48,084 bases of DNA, taken from an uncultured Prevotellaceae bacterium. GTDB lineage: Bacteria; Bacteroidota; Bacteroidia; Bacteroidales; Bacteroidaceae. Positions 42,630 to 48,084 of this stretch are shown here, piece after piece. Where the stretch lies: positions 1 to 48,084 of the forward strand of contig CAMWJL010000006.1 in NCBI GenBank assembly GCA_947174565.1. The letters are read 5' to 3'. The notes below the pieces were generated by a model that ran no database searches, was not told the origin of the DNA, and saw only the letters and a list, made by a program, of their open reading frames with translations. The position numbers and the translations under genes were made by a program. Numbering within the stretch: position 1 is the stretch's first letter; every line of letters starts with the position of its first letter.

Positions 42630-43658
42630 ATGAAACTCTTTCAACACGTTTCCGACATTGGCGACCTACGCAAAGCCCTCGACGAGGCTTTCGAGATAAA
42701 GGCCGACCGCTATAAGTATCAGCATCTTGGCAAGAACAAGACCGCCATGCTCATCTTCTTCAACAACTCCCTGCGCACCCGCCTCTCCACCCAAAAGGCG
42801 GCACTCAACCTCGGCATGAACGTCATCGTGCTCGACGTGAACCAAGGCGCATGGAAACTTGAAACCGAGCGAGGTGTCATCATGGAAAGCGACAAGAGCG
42901 AACACCTCCTCGAAGCCATCCCCGTCATGGGCAGCTACTGCGACCTCATCGGCGTGCGCTCTTTCGCCCGTTTCGAGTCGCGCACAGACGACTACGAAGA
43001 GAAGATTCTCAACCAATTCATCAAGTACAGCGGCCGCCCCGTCTTCTTCATGGAGAGTGCCACCGTACACCCCCTGCAAGCCTTTGCCGACCTCATCACC
43101 ATCGAAGAATACAAGGACAAGACGCTCATTGAGCCTAACCCCCTCTTCGGCGGCAACGCTCTTCGGCGCACCCCCAACAAGCGTCCCAAGGTCGTGCTCT
43201 CGTGGGCACCCCACCCCAAGGCACTCCCACAGGCCGTGCCCAACTCCTTTGCCGAATGGATGAACGCAGCCAACGTGGACTTCGTCATCACCCACCCCGA
43301 GGGCTACGAACTCGACCCCCTCTTCGCAGGAGCGGCCCATGTGGAATACGACCAAATGAAAGCCTTTGAAAATGCCGACTTCATCTATGCCAAAAACTGG
43401 AGTTGCCCCGGCGTGACCCGTCCGAACGACTACGGCAAACTCTTGGGCGACTACCACGACTATGCCTCATGGACCGTGTCAGACCGCCAGATGGCAGTGA
43501 CCAACAACGCCTTCTTCATGCACTGCCTGCCCGTGCGCCGCAATATGATAGTCACCGACCAAGTGATAGAAGCCCCCACCTCCCTCGTCATCCCCGAGGC
43601 AGCCAACCGCGAAATCTCGGCCACCGTCGTGCTCAAACGCATGCTCCAAAGCCTGTAA
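42630..43658 (+). CDS. argF': N-succinylornithine carbamoyltransferase (ArgF'-type)
   Basis: This 342-residue transcarbamylase carries out the carbamoyl transfer of the acetylated/succinylated arginine pathway known from Bacteroides fragilis. The carbamoyl-phosphate motif is FFNNSLRTRLSTQKAALN. The ATVHPLQAFADL and FMHCLPVRRNMIVTD blocks complete the active site. Family knowledge says residue 90 (B. fragilis numbering) separates succinyl from acetyl specificity: Pro in B. fragilis, Glu in Xanthomonas acetyl enzyme. Here it is Ser in MESDKSEHLLEA, which fits succinylornithine. A segment of about 20 residues (163-183, LIEPNPLFGGNALRR and neighbours) is inserted after IEEYK compared with the 318-residue B. 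fragilis protein as I remember it. It is the last gene of the operon and is followed by a terminator. Confidence 0.93.
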   Translation: MKLFQHVSDIGDLRKALDEAFEIKADRYKYQHLGKNKTAMLIFFNNSLRTRLSTQKAALNLGMNVIVLDVNQGAWKLETERGVIMESDKSEHLLEAIPVMGSYCDLIGVRSFARFESRTDDYEEKILNQFIKYSGRPVFFMESATVHPLQAFADLITIEEYKDKTLIEPNPLFGGNALRRTPNKRPKVVLSWAPHPKALPQAVPNSFAEWMNAANVDFVITHPEGYELDPLFAGAAHVEYDQMKAFENADFIYAKNWSCPGVTRPNDYGKLLGDYHDYASWTVSDRQMAVTNNAFFMHCLPVRRNMIVTDQVIEAPTSLVIPEAANREISATVVLKRMLQSL

Positions 43659-43721
43659 CAAAGCGCAAGCCCTAATGCCCAATCACAGTTTTTAATATAT
43701 TTCATCTTTCGGGCATTACAG

Positions 43722-43761
43722 AAGCGACTTAACAAAGCAACACTGCCAAGTTAAGCCGCTT
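43722..43761 (+). terminator. Rho-independent terminator after argF'
   Basis: Arms 43722-43733 and 43750-43761 (AAGCGACTTAAC with one mismatch) form a 12-bp stem with a 16-nt loop, directly followed by TTCTTTTTCC. It lies 64 bases after argF'. The stem with trailing T-tract fits a terminator for the plus-strand operon. Confidence 0.75.
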
Positions 43762-43813
43762 TTCTTTTTCCATACATCAATATGAACATCTAAGAGCTTA
43801 CCCAATACAAAAA

Positions 43814-43851
43814 GTTAGCCCAACCTCTACTCATCAAGAAGTTGGGCTAAC
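43814..43851 (-). terminator. Rho-independent terminator of the T9SS-protein gene
   Basis: GTTAGCCCAAC (43814-43824) and GTTGGGCTAAC (43841-43851) form an 11-bp stem. On the minus strand it is followed by TTTTTGTATT. It starts 31 bases after the stop of the minus-strand gene at 43883, giving a standard terminator. Confidence 0.8.
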
Positions 43852-43882
43852 ATAACTTTGATTTAGTGGACAGTCATAATAG

Positions 43883-45313
43883 TCATTTCACCATCACTTT
43901 GCGAACCGTTCCATCACTCATACGAATAATGTTAATGCCCGATTGCTTCGTGTGGATAACCTGACCATTCACATTGTAGCGAGCGAGTTCAATAGCCCCA
44001 TCGGATGCCACACCATCTATACTGGTCGTGCCACCCTTCAGCAATGAGACAGAAAGTGTATTCATCACTTCCGAAACATCATAGAGAAGTGCATAGACAC
44101 ATGCCGAAGTGACCTTGAGCACATAAGTCACCTCGTCCGTGTCGAACACGGTTGCCGTGGATTCAAGACGGTTGCCGAAAACATCGTAGAAGTCAACCTT
44201 CACGTTCTGCGATGACACAACATAGGTCAGCGAATCACCTGCCGACACTTCCGACTTCATGCCAAGCATCCGTCCGGACTTGGGAGCATCCACCGTTTTC
44301 CGCACGCCGTCACTATCAAGTGCGAACATCTTTAGTTCCACAGGCACAGTCATTGGGAACGTGTCGGACAACACTGCCAACGAAGTGCGCCCGTCGGCAT
44401 TGCAAACCTGCATGCCGAAGAACACCTCATCATCCACCGTCACCTCCTCCGTCGCGGCCACAAAGCGGTAGCCGTCAAGTGTGTTCGGCATCACATCCTT
44501 CACTTCTATGACCACGTCGTTCAAGACTACCGACGGGCTTTCTGACTGCAAATCCACTCTTGTGCGACTACCTTTATTGAACCAATACTCGTATGCCGAA
44601 ATCACACCAGCCCCTTCTTCCAATTCAGGAATGAGGAAATAAGTCAAATGAGGCGCGCTCTTCTTTCCCGTGTCATATTCCACCTGATAGCTCAATGTGT
44701 GAATGCCCTTGCCCAAGGCGGCGACATCAATGTCAAGCAGTATATTGCCATCCGAGGTCGCACCAGTCTGCACGTTCGCATAATCGTCAATCCAATACTC
44801 GTACTTTGCCAATTTCCTGTCCGCAGGATTCTCCCCGAAAGTGAGGAAATAGCTTAAATGCGTTTGACTTAACCTTCCTCGTTTGTCGGCAAGGTTCACT
44901 TGCAACGAATGCAATCCCTCGCAAAGGGTAGATACATCTATGTCAAGGTCAAACGAATCCGTCAATTTTCCACTTTTGGCTTTCGTGCGGTCACCGTCAA
45001 TCCAGTATTCATACTTTGTCAGTTGATTGTCCGCAAAAGAGGGGTCGGTCTTCAGGAAATACCTCAACACCGTACCGCCCCATCGCCCTTTCGTGTCGTT
45101 CACCCGCATCTCTATCGTGTGAACACCATATCGCAGGCCGCTCACATCAATGTTTCGGGTAAGGGTTCCGTCGATGCCAACAGTCTGCCGTTGGTCGTAT
45201 TGAGCGTCAAGCCAATACTCCAATGTGGCAGGACGAACCTGTGCCCACACGGCAGATACCCCGACGACGAGCAGAAGCGACAGGACGAAGCGTTTCGTTC
45301 TGTTATTTTTCAT
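43883..45313 (-). CDS. Secreted repeat protein with T9SS-like C-terminal sorting tail
   Basis: This is a 476-residue exported protein of unknown function. After the signal peptide (LSLLLVVGVSAVWAQ) it holds three tandem modules of about 70 residues. Each runs from Y-E-Y-W-I/L-D through D-I-D-V-S-x-L-x-x-G-x-H-T/S-L to Y-F-L. The starts are LEYWLDAQYD (residue 31), YEYWIDGDRTK (about 101) and YEYWIDDYAN (about 171). A fourth, diverged copy begins AYEYWFNKGSRT. The C-terminus (ARYNVNGQVIHTKQSGINII, ending RMSDGTVRKVMVK) is the short type A sorting tail typical of Prevotella-like cargo of the type IX secretion system, so the protein is probably delivered to the cell surface. It follows the beta-helix gene by 19 bases, suggesting a shared transcript. 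The modules resemble beta-sandwich adhesion or carbohydrate-binding repeats, but this is a guess. Confidence 0.82.
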   Translation of the reverse strand: MKNNRTKRFVLSLLLVVGVSAVWAQVRPATLEYWLDAQYDQRQTVGIDGTLTRNIDVSGLRYGVHTIEMRVNDTKGRWGGTVLRYFLKTDPSFADNQLTKYEYWIDGDRTKAKSGKLTDSFDLDIDVSTLCEGLHSLQVNLADKRGRLSQTHLSYFLTFGENPADRKLAKYEYWIDDYANVQTGATSDGNILLDIDVAALGKGIHTLSYQVEYDTGKKSAPHLTYFLIPELEEGAGVISAYEYWFNKGSRTRVDLQSESPSVVLNDVVIEVKDVMPNTLDGYRFVAATEEVTVDDEVFFGMQVCNADGRTSLAVLSDTFPMTVPVELKMFALDSDGVRKTVDAPKSGRMLGMKSEVSAGDSLTYVVSSQNVKVDFYDVFGNRLESTATVFDTDEVTYVLKVTSACVYALLYDVSEVMNTLSVSLLKGGTTSIDGVASDGAIELARYNVNGQVIHTKQSGINIIRMSDGTVRKVMVK

Positions 45314-45332
45314 ACGCTGTCATGTTCTTGGG

Positions 45333-46436
45333 TTACTCCTTGTTCTGAGCCTCAGCCTTGATGCTGACCTTCAATGTGCCTTTGTTGACTTCTTTCGTGT
45401 CAATGGAACACTCGGTAATGCGAGGAATGCTCGGAATCTTGTTCCATGCGTACACACCGCCATGCAGACCGATTTCCGTGCCATCTGTACCGATGTAACG
45501 CTCTGGATACTTCAAGGCAAAGTCCTTGTCCTCTGCATATTTGCCATCTTCGCCCTCTGCTGCCCAAACAGCCAAATCTCTCATGTTATACCAACTTCCA
45601 TCAATAGTTGCGGTCGTGGAAGTGCCAGAAGTGCTGATAAAGATGTTGTTTGAATATACAGATCCTGCTTGACGAGTCCAATCTTCACATATATTGTTAG
45701 TATAACGGAATGGACCTTGTATTCCGTGTCCCGACAACACACAATGGTCAACAAGAATTGTTGAATTAGGCACAAACAAGTTTCCTCCTGAAGCATACAC
45801 ATAACTATTAGCTATCAATAAATTATGTGCTTGTACACCGTCTTGTCCTGCCGATACACCCACTGCTCCAGAAGCTGACACAACAGACTGTCTCACCACA
45901 CAATCATAGCAATCAGCCTTAAAGGATATAGATGACAATCGACATTTTATTACAGAAAGGTTATGGATAGGTTCGTCATTATTATTATCAACATACATAC
46001 TACCATTTACATACACACCCTCAATATGCACACCATTAACCCTTCTTCCTGCCTTAATAGTATTTCCATCCCCGTCCTGTGTATCAGCGTGTTTAAGAGA
46101 CAAATAGGAATTTAAGTACGTTCTTTCGACACCTGTAATAGCGTCATCCTCAAACCCTGCACCATATACAGCGATTGACTTTGAGATAGGATTAGGAACA
46201 TTAAACTCACCGCTTGACAACGTAATCACGTCAAGCGTGTCAGCCGCAGCGTCGTATGCTTGCTTAAAAGCATTAACACCATAAAACACAGAAGTTTGGT
46301 CGCCGTGTTGCAAAGTTGCCACTTGCTTGTCAGTCTGTTGGGCAGAGCTTGTCAAGACCATGCCTGCCGCCACGAACATTGAAAAAAGTTTTTCATAATA
46401 AGATATTTTGTGCCCATAGCATCCCAGAACAGGCAT
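45333..46436 (-). CDS. Exported right-handed beta-helix protein; start region may be frameshifted
   Basis: This is a protein of up to 367 residues. A signal-type segment MFVAAGMVLTSSAQQ is followed by a pectate-lyase-like parallel beta-helix. Short repeating strands appear as LDVITLSSGEFNVPNPISKS, VNGVHIEGVYVNGSMYVDNN, LSVIKCRLSSISFKADCYDC and HNLLIANSYVYASGGNLFVP. No catalytic residues are evident. The start is uncertain. The open frame reaches ATG at 46436, giving an odd n-region (MPVLGCYGHKISYYEKLFS). A much better signal peptide, MKNFFSMFVAAGMV, would begin at the ATG at 46396 if the run of six T on the minus strand (A at 46382-46387) had one more base. ATG at 46379 is another option. It sits 19 bases before the T9SS-type protein gene. 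Base composition is lower in G+C than the housekeeping genes. Confidence 0.72.
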   Translation of the reverse strand: MPVLGCYGHKISYYEKLFSMFVAAGMVLTSSAQQTDKQVATLQHGDQTSVFYGVNAFKQAYDAAADTLDVITLSSGEFNVPNPISKSIAVYGAGFEDDAITGVERTYLNSYLSLKHADTQDGDGNTIKAGRRVNGVHIEGVYVNGSMYVDNNNDEPIHNLSVIKCRLSSISFKADCYDCVVRQSVVSASGAVGVSAGQDGVQAHNLLIANSYVYASGGNLFVPNSTILVDHCVLSGHGIQGPFRYTNNICEDWTRQAGSVYSNNIFISTSGTSTTATIDGSWYNMRDLAVWAAEGEDGKYAEDKDFALKYPERYIGTDGTEIGLHGGVYAWNKIPSIPRITECSIDTKEVNKGTLKVSIKAEAQNKE

Positions 46437-46646
46437 TTATAAGTTTATACAAAATGAAAGACGTGGGACACTCTACTTCCCCATGTCCCTCCACAAGCTC
46501 TCGCATCACCTCATTCCAAACAAGCAATTCGACCAGTTTACGCTGTACATAAGCACATATTCCTCCAACTCCATCACCGCGGATTTCAAAAGCAGGGGAA
46601 CGACACGCTCCGACACAAACGTTTCTGTTGTATTTCTTTCGGACAT
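46393..46646 (-). pseudogene. Two short overlapping frames, possible remnant of a small gene
   Basis: A 46-codon frame (46646 to 46506, starting MSERNTTETFVSERVV) ends in TGATG, shared with the ATG of a 37-codon frame (46506 to 46393, MRELVEGHGEVECPTS). The second ends in an ATGA that contains the ATG at 46396. The overlaps look like translational coupling, and the two could once have been one frame. Neither product is recognised. The rest of 46437-46740 shows nothing else. This is weak evidence; chance frames are possible. Confidence 0.3.
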
Positions 46647-46740
46647 CAGGATTTGCGAAATCACAGGTGGAAGAAACGAGAAGTAACGTCTTTACTTCAT
46701 TCTTAAAAACAAATTTTAAGGTTGTTAGACACGCAATCCG

Positions 46741-47592
46741 CTACCATCTGATGGACAGGTATATACGTGGACAGTTCGTCTTTAACTTGAACTTTTCCGT
46801 GTTGAACACATTATCGAGACCCATAGGTGGGATTTCATCTTCCCACCCATCATACTCATATCCGTCATCGTCAAAAGAATTCTGTGTGTACTTGATGGTG
46901 CTCCATGCCCACTCGAAGCCAAGGGATAAACCTTTGTACACAACAGAGACACCTGTAGCCATGGCGCAAGCAAAGCCAGAGGAGAAGTTTTCATTTTCCA
47001 AAATAAAAGACCCCGTTGGCATGACGTGGAAGTAGGCACAAGCGATAAGATGCTTCCAAGGGTTCACGCTGACGCTCGGACCAATGTGCGGAGCCCACTC
47101 AAACTTGTGCATGCCCAGGTCATAAAGGTTATCATCAGCAGAAGTGTCGTAATCGTCCAGATCGAAGGGAATGTTCTTGGGCTTGAGTTTCTCATAATTG
47201 AAGCACAACAATCCCCAGTCTATACCAATCTTCACCATCCCCGCTATGGGCTTGGCATGCAGGTAAGCCGTCTTTCCCGTTTGGAGCATAAAAGCAATGT
47301 CTGTGTTCCAAGACAGGTCTCCATCGCCCTCAACATACTTCACGGTCGGAAACATCATTCCCAGCTTCAGGTACTTTTTGCGCTTCCAAATTTTTTCCTG
47401 CATCCGCTCTTGTTCCAAGAGATTGAGATGAGATTTGAGTTCAGTAACCTCACTCCAAAGAGAGTCGTAGTTCTGACTTGTCGTTTGTTCAACAAGATGC
47501 GTTGAATCGGTCAGACCCTCAACAGATTGTGCATTTGCGACTCCCATTGTTCCGAACAACAGGAACAGCGTGACTTTAAGTGTTTTGTTCAT
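46741..47592 (-). CDS. Predicted outer-membrane beta-barrel protein
   Basis: This is a 283-residue exported protein not recognised as a named family. It has a signal peptide (VTLFLLFGTMGVANAQ) and then a coiled-coil-like stretch (residues about 42-72, SLWSEVTELKSHLNLLEQER and on). The rest is made of alternating amphipathic strands such as KYLKLGMMFPTVKYV, NTDIAFMLQTGKTAYL, HIGPSVSVNPWKHLIACAYF and ATGVSVVYKGLSLGFEWAWS. It ends PRIYLSIRW with a terminal aromatic residue, a usual outer-membrane barrel signature. An acidic loop (FDDDGYEYDGWEDE) would be surface-exposed. The gene has a long leader with a structured RNA and a clear promoter at 47857-47887. A 304-base gap separates it from the beta-helix gene downstream. 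Confidence 0.7.
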   Translation of the reverse strand: MNKTLKVTLFLLFGTMGVANAQSVEGLTDSTHLVEQTTSQNYDSLWSEVTELKSHLNLLEQERMQEKIWKRKKYLKLGMMFPTVKYVEGDGDLSWNTDIAFMLQTGKTAYLHAKPIAGMVKIGIDWGLLCFNYEKLKPKNIPFDLDDYDTSADDNLYDLGMHKFEWAPHIGPSVSVNPWKHLIACAYFHVMPTGSFILENENFSSGFACAMATGVSVVYKGLSLGFEWAWSTIKYTQNSFDDDGYEYDGWEDEIPPMGLDNVFNTEKFKLKTNCPRIYLSIRW

Positions 47593-47598
47593 AATGAC

Positions 47599-47613
47599 AC
47601 TGTAGCCTACAGT
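47599..47613 (-). promoter_or_regulatory. Small hairpin at the ribosome-binding region of the barrel gene
   Basis: ACTGTA and TACAGT (47599-47604 and 47608-47613) form a 6-bp stem with a 3-nt loop, ending six bases before the ATG. It covers the place where ribosomes would bind, so it could limit translation. It is short enough to be chance. Confidence 0.3.
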
Positions 47614-47676
47614 TCCTATCGGCTTGATTGTTTTTAGTTTGTATGAAAAGAAAGCGCGGAACTGTTATACCGTATC

Positions 47677-47799
47677 GTAATTGAAGGTCGTAGGAAATAC
47701 CCAGTGTACAGACAGAGATATAGCAGCCCCACGTAACAACGTGAGAACCACTATGCCGCTCTTGTACACTATTTGAAAATTTCCTACGTTTTCAATTAC
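47677..47799 (-). ncRNA. Candidate structured RNA (leader or separate small RNA)
   Basis: The 123-base segment folds end to end as a rod on the minus strand. Closing helix GTAATTGAA pairs with TTCAATTAC (9 bp). Then come CGTAGGAAAT with ATTTCCTACG (10 bp), AGTGTAC with GTACACT (7 bp), AGAG with CTCT, and an apical helix of about 14 bp around the loop TTGTTA (47734-47739). The apical helix uses several G-U pairs that form only in the minus-strand transcript, which points to an RNA rather than a DNA palindrome. It lies between the promoter at 47857 and the barrel gene, about 85 bases before its ATG. It might be a regulatory leader or a 6S-like rod RNA. No family was recognised. Confidence 0.6.
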
Positions 47800-47856
47800 A
47801 AGAAAAGCATAACGCTTCTTCTATATATCTTGGAAAGGGATTCCCCAATCCAGTTG

Positions 47857-47887
47857 CAAAGGTAGTATAATTGCAACGACCGACCAA
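47857..47887 (-). promoter_or_regulatory. Bacteroidota-type promoter above the structured leader
   Basis: On the minus strand TTGG (47887-47884), a 19-base spacer and TACCTTTG (47864-47857) give a near-ideal Bacteroidota promoter. Transcription would start near 47850 and run through the structured element into the barrel gene with a leader of about 255 bases. Confidence 0.75.
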
Positions 47888-48031
47888 TCTTTCTCTCTAA
47901 AAAAGCGACCAACGCAATCCTTTTTCGTTCTTTTCGTCAAAAAGTGCGCGGTGGCTGAACTCCTTGCGCCAATATGTCCCTGTGACATCCTTGCCGCTGC
48001 ACGCTTGCGTTTCTTGTCCTTTTTTCATGCT
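47888..48031. other. Intergenic sequence without recognised features
   Basis: No convincing reading frame, hairpin or promoter box was found in this 144-base stretch between the barrel-gene promoter and the last palindromic repeat. It contains T-rich and GCGC-rich patches only. Confidence 0.6.
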
Positions 48032-48084
48032 AAAATCGATGTCCCCGACTCCGATTGGTCGGAGTCGGGGACATCGGTCGGTCG
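48032..48084 (+). repeat. Triple-19 palindromic repeat, family I, copy 4 (cut by window end)
   Basis: AAAA is followed by unit 1 (TCGATGTCCCCGACTCCGA, 48036-48054), linker TTGG, unit 2 (TCGGAGTCGGGGACATCGG, 48059-48077), linker TCGG, and the first three bases of unit 3. Units 1 and 2 form an 18-bp stem. Its unit order equals copy 2 read in its own direction, except that linker 1 is TTGG rather than CCAA. The tail is outside the window. Confidence 0.88.

Noticed and set aside
42666-43457. 263-codon minus-strand open frame inside argF'
   Set aside because: It is antisense to a conserved transcarbamylase; no independent evidence.
46316-46686. Plus-strand open frames over 46316-46686
   Set aside because: The translations are low in domain character and overlap the minus-strand beta-helix start and gap; no supporting start signal or homology was recognised.
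47677-47799. The inverted repeat as a MITE with terminal repeats
   Set aside because: No target-site duplication flanks it, and pairing continues through the whole length with strand-specific G-U pairs, which fits RNA better. It is not excluded without genome-wide copies.

Overview
The window reads as a chromosome segment from a member of the Bacteroidota, order Bacteroidales, most likely a Prevotellaceae. This is inferred from gene content and signals, not from a database match. The clues are fimbrillin-type surface lipoproteins, an S46 dipeptidyl-peptidase, a type IX secretion-style C-terminus, an ArgF' (N-succinylornithine) transcarbamylase, GH3 and GH115 hemicellulases, and repeated promoter motifs of the Bacteroidota kind (TAnnTTTG, in two places with TTG about 20 bases upstream). 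No tRNA, rRNA, CRISPR array, transposase or integrase gene was seen.

Layout. 35-3127 (-): two fimbrillin-family lipoprotein genes behind one promoter. 3711-12114 (-): a tight run topA, aroK, speA, flippase, S46 peptidase, ending at a strong hairpin. 12688-15630 (+): a secreted GH3 enzyme with an unusual N-terminal DUF1573-type domain. It converges on a four-gene (-) operon (15725-22059): THUMP-like methyltransferase, U32 protein, large MG2-domain secreted protein, ruvB. 22483-28461 (+): mnmG, apt, uvrC, dtd, deoC, with two parS-type palindromes in the gaps around apt. 28732-29709 (-): polyprenyl synthase, divergent from polA and a secreted EEP-fold nuclease/phosphatase (29786-33670, +). 33768-36377 (-): GH115 alpha-glucuronidase. 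36897-43658 (+): a six-gene operon of acetyltransferase-like protein, parE, coaD, S41 protease, ybeY and argF', mostly with overlapping ends. 43883-47592 (-): an accessory surface region with a repeat protein carrying a T9SS-like tail, a beta-helix protein, decayed small frames and an outer-membrane barrel protein. A long structured RNA leader lies upstream of the barrel protein.

The most unusual signal is a set of intergenic elements sharing one blueprint: AAA(A), three palindrome-rich units of 19 nt joined by linkers of about 4 nt, then TTTAGAGGCT or TTTTGAGGCAT. Copies with one stem sequence (family I) lie at 3462, 12349, 28518 and 48032 (cut by the window end). Copies with a different stem sequence but the same blueprint (family II) lie at 22162 and 36652. 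A two-unit relative with changed stem sequence lies at 28660. Between family I copies the middle unit with its linkers appears inverted, and within units the core is inverted too. I know of no named family with this design. It may be a non-autonomous repeat, a structured RNA or terminator, or a protein-binding array.

Functionally the segment mixes housekeeping genes (replication, repair, translation quality control, arginine, polyamine and shikimate pathways) with surface and secreted functions for peptide and plant-polysaccharide use. The two parS-like sites suggest that this part of the chromosome lies in the ParB-loaded, often origin-proximal, domain.
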